A DNA stretch of 64,000 nucleotides from Thioclava marina (GTDB lineage Bacteria > Pseudomonadota > Alphaproteobacteria > Rhodobacterales > Rhodobacteraceae): NCBI RefSeq assembly GCF_002020135.1, contig NZ_MPZS01000003.1, positions 434,001 through 498,000 on the forward strand, written 5' to 3'. The notes under the pieces are model-generated. The model was not told the DNA's origin. It worked only from the letters and a program-made list of their open reading frames with translations, and searched no databases. The number at the start of each line of letters is the position of its first letter. Position 1 is the stretch's first letter. Positions 34,258 to 42,748 of the stretch are shown here, one piece after another. A program made the position numbers and the translations under genes.

Positions 34258-34647
34258 TCAGTTCACCTGGACCTTCGGCGGGGCGCCGTTGCCGAAGAGG
34301 CCGTTCTGGGGCGGGGCGACCGTGCCCGCAGGGGCGGGGTTGCGCGTGGACGCGCCGTAATCGTCATCATCCTCTTCGTCGTCATGCTCCATCTTGAGGA
34401 CGCGCAGCGTCACCGGATCGACCTTCGCTTCGATCTTGCGCCCCTCGCGGTCGCGGCCTTCGATCTCGTATCGGCCGTCCTCCATCTCGATTTCGCGGAC
34501 AGTCCAGCCGTTCTCGCGCGCGAGTTGCATCACGGCATCGCGGGACTGCGATTGTCCGCGCGCGGTTTTTTCATAGTCGTCATCGGCAAGGGCCACGCCC
34601 GCGGGAAGCAGGGCGATGAGGGAAATTGCGGTCAGGGTCTTACGCAT
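34258..34647 (-). CDS. Small exported PepSY-domain protein 1
   Basis: A 129-residue periplasmic protein. A signal peptide (MRKTLTAISLIALLPAGVALA) leads to a single PepSY unit (DAVMQLARENGWTVREIEMEDGRYEIEGRDREGRKIEAKVDPVTLRVLKM). The tail is very acidic (HDDEEDDDDYG), then Pro/Gly-rich. It is homologous to the small PepSY gene at 35493-35810, suggesting duplication. AAGGAGA precedes ATG 34645-34647. A 175-base gap upstream carries the same motif pair as the promoter of its paralogue, so it probably has its own regulated promoter. Confidence 0.8.
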   Translation of the reverse strand: MRKTLTAISLIALLPAGVALADDDYEKTARGQSQSRDAVMQLARENGWTVREIEMEDGRYEIEGRDREGRKIEAKVDPVTLRVLKMEHDDEEDDDDYGASTRNPAPAGTVAPPQNGLFGNGAPPKVQVN

Positions 34648-34694
34648 GGCAGGGTCTCCTTTTTCATCTGCTACCGACAATCTGGGGTGTCGAC

Positions 34695-34743
34695 CTGAGC
34701 GGTTCCTGACAGCCCGGCACTTTCCGCTTCAGCTTCGCGTCAG
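34695..34743. promoter_or_regulatory. Paired TCAG-N7-TCAG sites upstream of PepSY gene 1
   Basis: CTGAGCGGTTCCTGA (34695-34709) is TCAG-N7-TCAG on the minus strand. TCAGCTTCGCGTCAG (34729-34743) is the same motif on the plus strand. The two starts are 34 bases apart. The identical arrangement occurs at 35862-35910. The block lies 48 bases upstream of the PepSY start. Direct repeats at 11-base period suit an OmpR/PhoB-type regulator dimer. Confidence 0.6.
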
Positions 34744-34822
34744 GAAAAAAGGCCCCACCTTGTGAGGGCGGGGCCAGTGAGGCCGCAGGACGAAACGGCC
34801 TTGGGGTCGCGATCAGGAACGA

Positions 34823-35500
34823 TCAGGCGATATCGCCGGGATCGGGTGCACGCTTGTCGCCGGTCAGCATTGCTCGGGCGAGGTTTTCGCGATGCCGGAA
34901 GGAGGCCAGAACCACCCCGCCGACATGCAAGGCGACGAGCAGCAGGACCAGATTGGCGAGAACCTCGTGCGCTTCCTCGAGGGCCTCATTCCCTCCGCCT
35001 TCCGCACCTTCTCCGCTTTCGCCGTATTCGCCATCCTCGTCCGCGAAGGCCGGGGTCGCGATCTGCGGCAGCTCGGGAAGCATTGCCAGACGCGCAGGTT
35101 CCGCCATGAGCCAGCCGGTGAAGGCTGTGCCCGACAGCGAGATGAGCAGGGCCACGATCATCAGGGCCCCGGCGGGGTTGTGACCGAGATAGCGGCGCTC
35201 CTTCCCGCGCAGCATGTCGCCAAGATAGGACAGCGTCGGCCCGGGCCCTCGGAGGAATTGGGTGAACCGGGCATAGCGCCCGCCCACGACCCCCCAGATC
35301 AGCCGGAAAGCGATCAGCCCCGCGACTGTGTAGCCGGCGATCTCGTGCACCGGCTGCAACTCGTCAGCCGTAAGCCACGCCGTCGCAAAGGCCGCGACTA
35401 GGCCCCAATGGAAGATACGCACCAGCGGATCCCAGACCCGCACCTTGCCTCCGGCGCTTCCGCCGGGATGGGGTTCGTCGTGAAACGTTGCGTCAGTCAT
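34823..35500 (-). CDS. Cytochrome b561/b6-type inner-membrane protein
   Basis: A 225-residue haem b protein with four membrane helices. The helix His residues are seen in IFHWGLVAAFATAW, VHEIAGYTVAGLIAFRLIWGVVGGRYARF and EAHEVLANLVLLLVALHVGG, the pattern of Ni-Fe-hydrogenase-type b cytochromes. An acidic Gly/Glu-rich loop (DEDGEYGESGEGAEGGGNE) sits before the last helix. It overlaps the upstream PepSY gene by eight bases (start ATG 35498-35500). An alternative start at 35524 is possible. It likely passes electrons between the quinone pool and the periplasmic partners of this operon. Confidence 0.85.
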   Translation of the reverse strand: MTDATFHDEPHPGGSAGGKVRVWDPLVRIFHWGLVAAFATAWLTADELQPVHEIAGYTVAGLIAFRLIWGVVGGRYARFTQFLRGPGPTLSYLGDMLRGKERRYLGHNPAGALMIVALLISLSGTAFTGWLMAEPARLAMLPELPQIATPAFADEDGEYGESGEGAEGGGNEALEEAHEVLANLVLLLVALHVGGVVLASFRHRENLARAMLTGDKRAPDPGDIA

Positions 35501-35810
35501 GTTTGCCACCTTCACCATCTTCACGGGAACGACTCCGTTCGTCGTCCTCGTATTCGATCTCGAGAATCTGAAGCGTCGAGGGATGAACCTTCACTTCGAC
35601 GCGGCGGCCCTGTGCATCGTTGCCGTCGATCTCGTAGCAACCGTCATCGATCTTGATACGACGCACGGTCCAGCCGTTCTGCGTGGCCAGCTCGGCCACC
35701 GCATCACGCGGCTGCCAATTCGCCATCGGGACGAAACAGTCGTCATCCGCCAGAGCCGTTCCGGCAGGGAACACCGCGAGAAAGGCGAGAATTGTCACTG
35801 TCTTCTTCAT
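35493..35810 (-). CDS. Small exported PepSY-domain protein 2
   Basis: A 105-residue exported protein. After the signal MKKTVTILAFLAVFPAGTALA comes one PepSY unit (DAVAELATQNGWTVRRIKIDDGCYEIDGNDAQGRRVEVKVHPSTLQILEI) and a charged tail. Two Cys (DDDCF and DGCYE) could form a disulfide and are missing in the paralogue at 34258-34647. AGGAG lies eight bases before the ATG. It is the first gene of the minus-strand redox set, divergent from the response regulator over 144 bases with paired motifs. Confidence 0.8.
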   Translation of the reverse strand: MKKTVTILAFLAVFPAGTALADDDCFVPMANWQPRDAVAELATQNGWTVRRIKIDDGCYEIDGNDAQGRRVEVKVHPSTLQILEIEYEDDERSRSREDGEGGKHD

Positions 35811-35861
35811 GGGCCAAACTCCTGTTCGCGGCCAACTCGATGCCTTTCTTCGGCAATCAAT

Positions 35862-35910
35862 CTGACGGGAACCTGAAGCCGCACCGCGCGACGTGTCAGC
35901 TTGGCGTCAG
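35862..35910. promoter_or_regulatory. Paired TCAG-N7-TCAG sites in the PepSY/response-regulator divergent promoter
   Basis: CTGACGGGAACCTGA (35862-35876; minus-strand TCAG-N7-TCAG) and TCAGCTTGGCGTCAG (35896-35910; plus strand) are separated by 19 bases, exactly as at 34695-34743. The right-hand copies match at 14 of 15 bases. The block sits 52 bases from the PepSY start and 45 from the regulator start. Confidence 0.62.
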
Positions 35911-35954
35911 CGTGGCGGATCAAGACAGGGAACGAAACAAGAGATGGAACGGAA

Positions 35955-36614
35955 ATGCGCATCCTGCTGATCGAGGACGACACGATTCTGGGCGCCGCCG
36001 TGCGCGATCAGATCGCCAGCGATGGCCACTCCGTGGACTGGGTTACGCGGCTCGACGAGGCGGGGGAGGCGATCCGCAGTGCGGGCTATGATCTTGTGCT
36101 GCTCGATCTCATGCTGCCCGATGGCCGTGGCATGAGTTTCCTGAAATCCCTGCGCAGCCGGGGCGATGTGAGCCCGGTGATCATCATGACCGCACTCGAT
36201 CAGGTTTCGGATCGGATCGAGGGGCTGAACGCGGGTGCCGACGATTATCTGGTGAAGCCCTTCGATCTCGCCGAGCTTTCCGCGCGCATCGGTTCGGTCG
36301 CGCGGCGCTACAGCGGCAATCCCAATCCGATCGTCACCCATGCCGGGCTTGAGATCGACCTTGCCGCGCGCAGCATTCTGCGTGACGGCAAACCCGTGCA
36401 GCTGACGGCGCGCGAATGGGCGCTGTTCGAGGCCTTTCTCTCGCGCCCAGGCCAGCTGCTTTCCAAGGCTCAGCTCGAGGAAAAGCTCTACGCCTTCGAC
36501 GCGGAGGTGGAGAGCAACACGATCGAGGTCCATGTCAGCCGCCTGCGCAAGAAGCTCGGAGCGCATGTGATCGAGACCGAGCGCGGTCTTGGCTACCGGC
36601 TGGGCAAGCCATGA
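35955..36614 (+). CDS. OmpR/PhoB-family response regulator
   Basis: A 219-residue regulator. The receiver has acidic Glu7-Asp8-Asp9, phospho-acceptor Asp51 (DLVLLDLMLPDGRG), Thr in IIMTA and Lys in DYLVKPFD. The winged-helix domain follows (about 125-216; LTAREWALFEAF then VEVHVSRLRKKLG-like and ETERGLGYRLG). The start at ATG 35955 is supported by the MRILLIEDD N-terminus; the longer frame to 35901 would overlap the operator motif. The stop overlaps the kinase by four bases. The likely targets are the PepSY promoters with paired TCAG-N7-TCAG sites. Confidence 0.9.
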   Translation: MRILLIEDDTILGAAVRDQIASDGHSVDWVTRLDEAGEAIRSAGYDLVLLDLMLPDGRGMSFLKSLRSRGDVSPVIIMTALDQVSDRIEGLNAGADDYLVKPFDLAELSARIGSVARRYSGNPNPIVTHAGLEIDLAARSILRDGKPVQLTAREWALFEAFLSRPGQLLSKAQLEEKLYAFDAEVESNTIEVHVSRLRKKLGAHVIETERGLGYRLGKP

Positions 36615-37954
36615 GATTGCCCAGAAGCCTTCAGGCCCGCCTGGGGCTCTCGCTGGGGGTCGTTCTGACGCTCATGTGGATCGTCGCCGCGACGGCAACC
36701 GCGCTGATCGTGCGCAAGGAGATGGACGAGGTTTTCGATTCCACGCTTCAGGAAACGGCGCAACGGATCCTGCCGCTTGCGGTCATGGATATCGTCAACC
36801 GGGATGGCAACAACGTGACGCAGCGCCTTGCGAGCCTGCGCGACCACGAGGAATTCTTCACCTATATCGTGCGCGACGCGGAGGGGCATATCCTCCTGCA
36901 GTCCCACGCAGCTGACCCCTCCATCTTCCCCGACTACGCCGAGCGCGGATTCAGCCAGACGGCCACGCATCGATTCTACAGCGACGCGGCGCTTCGGGAC
37001 ACGGTTCGCATCACCGTCGCGGAACCGCTTTCTCATCGGGCGCGGATTGCGCGGGAGATCGCGCTCGGCCTCGGGCTGCCGCTGCTGATCGTGGTCCCGC
37101 TTGCCTTGGCGGCGGTCATTCTGGCGGTGCGGACGAACCTCGGTCCCTTGCGGCGATTCCGCACCAGCCTCGAAGCGCGCAGCGCGCGCGATCTCACCCC
37201 CATTCCGACCGATGATCTGCAAACCGAGATCGCCCCTGTCGCGGCCACGCTCAACAATCTTCTGGGCCGGTTGCGTGAAGGCTTCGAAGCCGAACGAAGT
37301 TTTGCGTCCAACGCTGCGCATGAGCTGCGCACACCCCTTGCGGGCGCCATTGCGCAGACGCAACGCCTGAGCGCGGAAACCAGCGATCCCGTCGCAAAGG
37401 CGCGTGCCTCGGATATCGAAGCGACGCTCAAGCGGCTCACACGGCTCTCCGAGCGCCTGTTGCAGCTGGCGCGTGCGGAGGGCGGCCCCCTGCGACTGGA
37501 CCGAAGCGCGGATCTGCGCGTCGCAGCCCGGCTCGTCGTCGAAGACCTCGCCCGCGGTCTCGAACTGGGACGCATCGCTTTGGATCTGCCGAACGCGCCG
37601 GTCATTTCAGACCTCGATCCCGACGCCTTCGGAATCGTGTGCCGCAATCTCGTCGAAAATGCCCTCAAACACGGGGCGCGGGACAAACCCGTCTCTGTGC
37701 GCCTGACCCCGGACGGCGTTCTGAGCGTGACGAATGACGGCCCCGTCATTCCCCAGGAGACGCTTTCGCGCCTGACCGCGAGGTTCGAGCGCGCCGGAAG
37801 TACGAATGACGGCAGCGGATTGGGGCTTGCGATTGTCGCGGTGATCGCCAAGCGGATCGGAAGCCCGCTTTCGCTGACTTCACCCCCGCCCGGGAGCGTG
37901 TCCGGTCTTGAGGTGCGGATACAACTCCCCGTGAACTCCGCTTGGGCAAAGTGA
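36611..37954 (+). CDS. Sensor histidine kinase
   Basis: Inner-membrane kinase, 447 residues, partner of the preceding regulator. Membrane helices are at about 11-33 and 152-172 with a periplasmic sensor of about 115 residues between them. HAMP follows (about 174-226). The phospho-acceptor is His237 in SNAAHELRTPLAG. The ATPase domain shows NLVENALKHG, a DG/TNDG region and GSGLGLAIV. The ATG overlaps the regulator stop (36611-36614). The layout recalls QseC/TctE-type kinases. The signal is unknown; the neighbours suggest a metal or redox cue. Confidence 0.9.
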   Translation: MRLPRSLQARLGLSLGVVLTLMWIVAATATALIVRKEMDEVFDSTLQETAQRILPLAVMDIVNRDGNNVTQRLASLRDHEEFFTYIVRDAEGHILLQSHAADPSIFPDYAERGFSQTATHRFYSDAALRDTVRITVAEPLSHRARIAREIALGLGLPLLIVVPLALAAVILAVRTNLGPLRRFRTSLEARSARDLTPIPTDDLQTEIAPVAATLNNLLGRLREGFEAERSFASNAAHELRTPLAGAIAQTQRLSAETSDPVAKARASDIEATLKRLTRLSERLLQLARAEGGPLRLDRSADLRVAARLVVEDLARGLELGRIALDLPNAPVISDLDPDAFGIVCRNLVENALKHGARDKPVSVRLTPDGVLSVTNDGPVIPQETLSRLTARFERAGSTNDGSGLGLAIVAVIAKRIGSPLSLTSPPPGSVSGLEVRIQLPVNSAWAK

Positions 37955-38309
37955 GCTTTTGCGGCATTTCCGGAGCGGGGGAGGCGCGGGTTTGCCGGGT
38001 TTCGCTCAAATGAAAGCCCGTTGTCGGCGCGATCTGCGCCCCGGATTTCTTTAAATTTGCCTTTGATTTCGGCGCATGTGGCGATCGCGTGATCATTGCC
38101 TCACGGATATGTTCACTTGAGCATCGCGGATTATCAAAAGAAAATTGACTACGTGGTCCAGTCTGCCAAAGTCCTGTTACATGATCCGCATAAAGGGTCG
38201 CCGATGCCGGAGCCAACTGGCAGGGCACATCCGTCGAGAGACGTCAGATTCGGAGAGACAGGACCGCAAGGTGCGGCACCGCTCTTCATGAACGGGGAGA
38301 GACCTGAAA
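37955..38309. other. Intergenic region upstream of the ABC importer at 38.3 kb
   Basis: About 355 bases without a gene. Its composition is less GC-rich than the neighbours. I see an inverted repeat CGTGA-N8-TCACG near 38083-38100 and a TTGACT at 38145-38150 that could be a -35 element, neither strong. The binding-protein ribosome site GGGGAGAG lies just before 38310. Confidence 0.4.
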
Positions 38310-39416
38310 ATGAACTTCAAATTCCAATACCTCGCGGCAGTCAGCGCTGTGGCTCTGGCGGCGAGCGCCGGCACCAGCTTCGCCGAGAGCCTCGATGACC
38401 TCTATGCCGCCGCGAAAGAGGAAGGCAGCCTGACCACGATCGCGCTGCCCCATTCGTGGTGCAACTACGCCGGCGTCATCGAGGGCTTCAAGCAGAAGTA
38501 CCCGGGCATCACCGTGAACGAGCTCAACCCTGATGCGGGCTCGGCCGACGAACTCGAAGCCATCCGCGCGAACAAGGACAACAAGGGCCCGCAGGCTCCC
38601 GACGTGATCGATGTCGGCCTGTCCTTCGGCCCGGCGGCCAAGGAAGAGGGGCTGATCCAGCCCTACAAGGTCTCGACCTGGGACACGATCCCCGCCGATG
38701 CGAAGGATGCCGAAGGCTACTGGTACGGCGACTATTACGGCGTGCTGTCCTTCGCGGTGAACAAGGACCTCGTCGACAATGTTCCGCAGGACTGGTCGGA
38801 CCTTCTCAAGCCCGAATACGCCAACTCGGTGGCGCTGGCGGGCGATCCGCGTGCGTCGAACCAGGCGATCCTCGGCGTTCTGGCCGCGGGCGTGGCCGCA
38901 GGCGGCGAGCCGGGCAAGGCTTCGGGCGAAGCCGGCCTCAACTACTTCGCCGAGATGAACAAGAACGGGAACTTCGTCCCCGTCATCGGCAAGACCGGCA
39001 CGCTCGCGCAGGGCGCGACGCCGATCGTGATCGAGTGGGACTATAACGCGCTGGCCGGTCGTGACACGCTCAACGGCAACCCGCCGGTCGACGTGATCGT
39101 GCCGCAATCGGGCGTCGTCGCGGGCGTCTACGTTCAGGCGATCTCGGCCTATGCGCCGCACCCGAGCGCCGCGAAACTGTGGATGGAGTATCTCTATTCG
39201 GACGAGGGTCAGCTTGGCTGGCTCGAGGGCTATTGCCACCCGATCCGCTTCAACGACCTGTCGGCCAACGGCAAGGTCCCGCAGAAGATGCTCGACGCCA
39301 TGCCGCCCGCGGAAGGCTATGCCAAGGCGGTCTTCCCGTCGCTCGACGCTCAGGCTGCGAACAAGGAAGTCGTGACCGGCGGTTGGGACAGCGTCGTCGG
39401 CGCGAACGTCCAGTAA
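38310..39416 (+). CDS. ABC importer periplasmic substrate-binding protein (family 1 extracellular solute-binding)
   Basis: A 368-residue receptor with signal peptide MNFKFQYLAAVSAVALAASAGTSFA. The mature part has the two-lobe PotD/FbpA-like fold: LYAAAKEEGSLTTIALPHSWCNYAGVIEGFKQKYPGI, then APDVIDVGLSFG, YWYGDYYGVLSFAVNK and GWLEGYCHPIRF. Two Cys (SWCNY and GYCHP) might pair. The fold serves Fe(III), polyamines, thiamine and phosphonates; no decisive ligand set is visible. The three following genes give permeases and an ATPase. Confidence 0.85.
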   Translation: MNFKFQYLAAVSAVALAASAGTSFAESLDDLYAAAKEEGSLTTIALPHSWCNYAGVIEGFKQKYPGITVNELNPDAGSADELEAIRANKDNKGPQAPDVIDVGLSFGPAAKEEGLIQPYKVSTWDTIPADAKDAEGYWYGDYYGVLSFAVNKDLVDNVPQDWSDLLKPEYANSVALAGDPRASNQAILGVLAAGVAAGGEPGKASGEAGLNYFAEMNKNGNFVPVIGKTGTLAQGATPIVIEWDYNALAGRDTLNGNPPVDVIVPQSGVVAGVYVQAISAYAPHPSAAKLWMEYLYSDEGQLGWLEGYCHPIRFNDLSANGKVPQKMLDAMPPAEGYAKAVFPSLDAQAANKEVVTGGWDSVVGANVQ

Positions 39417-39489
39417 TCGAGGCTCTTCTCTCACCCCGCGCCATGGTGCGCGGGGTGAATTTTTCGACATTTCTGCAAGACGAGGCTCG

Positions 39490-40344
39490 ATGCATAGCCG
39501 CAAGCTGCCGCTGACCTGGGTGGGGATGGTTCCCTTCACTCTGTTCGCGCTTTTGTTCCTGATCGCGCCGACGATGTATATCGTCATCGGGGCCTTCCGT
39601 ACGGTGGACGGAGGCTTCACGCTGTCGAATCTGGTGAATCTGTTCCAGCCAACGATCCTCGCGAGCTACTGGATCTCGATCAAGATCAGCCTCGCCACGG
39701 CGCTGGTGGGCTGTCTCGTAGGCTTCGCGCTGGCCGCCGCCGTCACACTGGGCGGTTTGCCCAAGTGGCTGCGCGGGCCGGTGATGACCTTTTCGGGCGT
39801 GGCTTCGAACTTCGCGGGCGTTCCGCTGGCCTTCGCCTTCCTTGCCACGTTGGGGAGGCTGGGCCTCGTCACCGTGCTGCTGAAGTCATGGTTCGGTTTC
39901 AACATCTACGCTCATGGCTTCAACCTGCTGAGCTTCTTCGGCCTGACGCTGACCTATCTGTTCTTCCAGATCCCGCTGATGGTGCTGATCATCACCCCGG
40001 CCCTCGACGGTCTGAAGCGCGAATGGAAGGAAGCGGCCAGCATCCTCGGGGCGACCGGCTTTCAGTACTGGCGCATCGTGGCGCTGCCGATCCTCTGGCC
40101 CGCTCTGCTGGGCACGCTGGCGCTTCTCTTCGCCAACAGCTTCGGCGCGGTGGCGACCGCCTATGCGCTGACCGGTTCGTCGATGTCGATCGTGCCGATC
40201 ATGCTTTACGCGCAAATCCGCGGTGACGTGCTGCAAGACCCGCATCTGGGATATGCGCTGGCCTTCGGGATGATCGTAATCACCGGGCTTGCCAATCTCG
40301 CTTATGTCTGGCTGCGCGTGCGCTCCGAGAGGTGGATGAGATGA
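39490..40344 (+). CDS. ABC importer permease 1
   Basis: Inner-membrane permease of the PotB/CysT type, 284 residues with six membrane segments. The ATPase-contact loop is LKREWKEAASILGATGFQYWRIVALPILWPALLG. It begins 73 bases after the receptor gene and overlaps the next permease by four bases (ATGA at 40341-40344). Confidence 0.88.
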   Translation: MHSRKLPLTWVGMVPFTLFALLFLIAPTMYIVIGAFRTVDGGFTLSNLVNLFQPTILASYWISIKISLATALVGCLVGFALAAAVTLGGLPKWLRGPVMTFSGVASNFAGVPLAFAFLATLGRLGLVTVLLKSWFGFNIYAHGFNLLSFFGLTLTYLFFQIPLMVLIITPALDGLKREWKEAASILGATGFQYWRIVALPILWPALLGTLALLFANSFGAVATAYALTGSSMSIVPIMLYAQIRGDVLQDPHLGYALAFGMIVITGLANLAYVWLRVRSERWMR

Positions 40345-41129
40345 TCTCCAAACGGTTCTGGTCCTGGCTCGCGCTGGCCTTCGGTATTCTCTATTTCGCC
40401 CTGCCGCTTCTGGGCACTCTGGAGTTCTCTCTGCGCGCACGGCGCGGGGTCTATTCGCTCGATGCCTATCGTTCGGTGCTCGCGGACCCGCAATTCCGCG
40501 AGACCTTCACCTATTCGGTGGTGATGGCGATCTTCACCATCCTCGTCGGCGCGCTGATCGTGGTGCCGACCGCGTATTGGGTGCGGCTCAAACTGCCGAA
40601 ATGGCGCCCCGTGGTCGAGTTCATCACCCTGCTGCCGCTGGTGATCCCGCCCATCGTGATCGTGTTCGGCTATATCCGGCTTTACAACACCTCGTCTTTC
40701 CTGCCGCTCACCGGCTCGATCACGGGGACCAATATCCTGCTGATGCTGGGCTATGCGACGCTCTCGCTGCCCTACATGTATCGCGCCGTCGATACGGGGT
40801 TGCGCACGATCGACGTGGCGACCCTGACCGAAGCGGCGCAAAGCTTGGGCGCGGGCTGGGGCACGATCCTCGCACGGGTGATCCTGCCCAACGTGCTGGT
40901 GGCGGTCCTCTCGGGCGCCTTCATCACCTTCGCCATCGTCATCGGCGAATTCGTCCTCGCCTCTCTTCTTAACCGGCCGGCCTTCGGCCCCTACATGCAG
41001 CTGACCGGCGCGAACAAGGCCTATGAGCCCGCAGCGCTCGCGGTGATCGCCTTCTCGATCACCTGGATCTGCATGGGGCTCATTCAGCTCGTCACCCGGT
41101 TCTCCAAACATACGAATGCAAAGCGGTAA
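40341..41129 (+). CDS. ABC importer permease 2
   Basis: PotC-like permease, 262 residues with six membrane segments. The contact loop is LTEAAQSLGAGWGTILARVILPNVLVAVLSG. I use the ATG at 40341, which overlaps the stop of permease 1; a GTG three codons upstream is possible. The ATPase gene begins four bases after the stop. Confidence 0.88.
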   Translation: MISKRFWSWLALAFGILYFALPLLGTLEFSLRARRGVYSLDAYRSVLADPQFRETFTYSVVMAIFTILVGALIVVPTAYWVRLKLPKWRPVVEFITLLPLVIPPIVIVFGYIRLYNTSSFLPLTGSITGTNILLMLGYATLSLPYMYRAVDTGLRTIDVATLTEAAQSLGAGWGTILARVILPNVLVAVLSGAFITFAIVIGEFVLASLLNRPAFGPYMQLTGANKAYEPAALAVIAFSITWICMGLIQLVTRFSKHTNAKR

Positions 41130-41132
41130 CCC

Positions 41133-42191
41133 ATGGCCTCTCTCGAGATCGAACATCTGGAAAAATCCTTCGGCGCGAACCGCGTGGTGAAGGATTTCAA
41201 CCTCTCCATCGCAGAGGGGGAATTCATCTCGCTGCTCGGTCCGTCGGGCTGCGGCAAGACGACCGTTCTGCGGATGGTGGCGGGCTTCGAGCACCCCTCG
41301 GGCGGTGCGATCCGCATCGGCGGGCAGGACGTGACCGCGCTGCCTTCGAACCAGCGCAATATCGGGATGGTGTTTCAGGCCTATGCGCTGTTTCCGAACC
41401 TGACGGTCGCGCAGAATGTCGGCTTCGGGATGCGTGTGGCGGGACGGTCGCGTGCGGAAATCAAGACGCGCGTGGCGGAAATGCTCGACCTGATCGGCCT
41501 GCCGGATCTTGGCAACCGCTATCCGTTCCAGCTCTCGGGCGGGCAGCAACAACGTGTGGCGCTGGCCCGCGCGCTTGCCATCCAGCCGCGGGTTCTCCTG
41601 CTCGACGAGCCGCTCTCGGCGCTTGACGCAAAGATCCGGGTAAGTCTGCGCGAAGAGATCCGCGAGATCCAGCGCCGCCTGGGTATCACGACGATTTTCG
41701 TGACCCACGATCAGGAAGAAGCGTTGTCGATCTCGGATCGGGTCGTGGTGATGAATGGCGGCGTGGCCGAACAGATCGGCGCGCCTTTCGAGATCTACAA
41801 TCAGCCCAAGACCCGCTTTGTCGCGCAATTCGTGGGCACGCTCAACGCGCTCACCGCGCAGGTGGCCGATCCCGCGCGTGGTGCTTTGCGTGTGGGCAGC
41901 ACCGAGGTGATCCTCGGCGCACCCGTCTCGGCGGACACGAACGCCGAGGTGACCCTGGCGGCGCGGCCCGAAGTGCTGGCGCTGGGGCGCCGGGAGGGGA
42001 ACGACACGATCTTTTCGGGCAAGATCGCCGAGGTGCATTTCCTCGGCTCGATCCTGCGCGTGAAGCTGGAGGTGGAAGGCCAGACGATCGCGCTCGACAC
42101 CTTCAACCGCCCCGGAAACCCGCCGCCCGAGGTTGGCTCCCTGGCGGAGGTGAGTGTCGCGAGCCGGGATCTGCTCGTGCTCGCGGACTGA
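41133..42191 (+). CDS. ABC importer ATPase with C-terminal TOBE domain
   Basis: PotA/MalK-type ATPase, 352 residues. Walker A GPSGCGKTTVLR, Q-loop VFQAYALFPNLTV, signature [15 protein letters not shown], Walker B VLLLDEPLSALDAKI and switch THDQEEALSIS are all intact. The C-terminal 110 or so residues form a TOBE regulatory domain (LAARPEVLALG, FLGSILRVKLEV). This completes a receptor-permease-permease-ATPase importer of unknown substrate. Confidence 0.9.
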   Translation: MASLEIEHLEKSFGANRVVKDFNLSIAEGEFISLLGPSGCGKTTVLRMVAGFEHPSGGAIRIGGQDVTALPSNQRNIGMVFQAYALFPNLTVAQNVGFGMRVAGRSRAEIKTRVAEMLDLIGLPDLGNRYPFQLSGGQQQRVALARALAIQPRVLLLDEPLSALDAKIRVSLREEIREIQRRLGITTIFVTHDQEEALSISDRVVVMNGGVAEQIGAPFEIYNQPKTRFVAQFVGTLNALTAQVADPARGALRVGSTEVILGAPVSADTNAEVTLAARPEVLALGRREGNDTIFSGKIAEVHFLGSILRVKLEVEGQTIALDTFNRPGNPPPEVGSLAEVSVASRDLLVLAD

Positions 42192-42748
42192 GATCGCTGG
42201 GACCAGCCTCTGGCGCGGAGTTGCCTTCGGGCTGGCCTGTTTCTTCACCGGTTGGACGGATGGACGAGGCATCGCGCGAAAACGGTGCGGGATTGGGCAC
42301 ATCCGTCAGGGGGCGTCGCACCGGCTCAATGTGAACCTTCGATCTGTTCCCGAAATTCCGTGTAAGGATTCATTTCGTGTGTCCAACAGGGTAGACGAGC
42401 GGTATGTGTCGACTGCCCACCGAGCTGCAAGATCGGGAACGCGCTCGTCCATGGGATCGCTGTTGCGCCGAGGGCTCTCTGCCGAACGCGATTGATCTCA
42501 AGAGGCACAGGGATGCCGTGCCTGCTGGCAGGCGGTGCCGTCCAGCCTCTCGCCGCCGCCGCGACGGTGGATTTCGGCTTGCACCCCTCTGATCTCCGAG
42601 GCCGTTGAAACACCCTGTCCGGGGGAAGGGGGCGCGCGGCTATCAGCCTGATTTATGCAACAAAACCCGTCGTGACCCTTAAAATTCGCGCCCTCATCCC
42701 CCAATTGTGATCAGTTCCCGAACCCAATCGTGACGAGGGCGAAAGCCG
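42192..42748. other. Intergenic region with a small direct repeat before the coiled-coil membrane gene
   Basis: About 557 bases. Small open frames on both strands look random. A short stem GCCTGC-tg-GCAGGC is at 42520-42533. CCCAATTGTGA (42700-42710) and CCCAATCGTGA (42723-42733) form a near-perfect direct repeat just upstream of the next start and could be a regulator site. Confidence 0.4.

Noticed and set aside
38083-38100. CGTGA-N8-TCACG as a GntR-type operator
   Set aside because: Arms of five bases in a 355-base gap are expected by chance, and no GntR gene is adjacent.
38173-38190. Possible Pho box (CTGTTAC-ATGA-TCCGCAT) upstream of the unknown ABC importer
   Set aside because: The first half is acceptable but the second matches only three of seven bases. 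Not enough to claim phosphate control.
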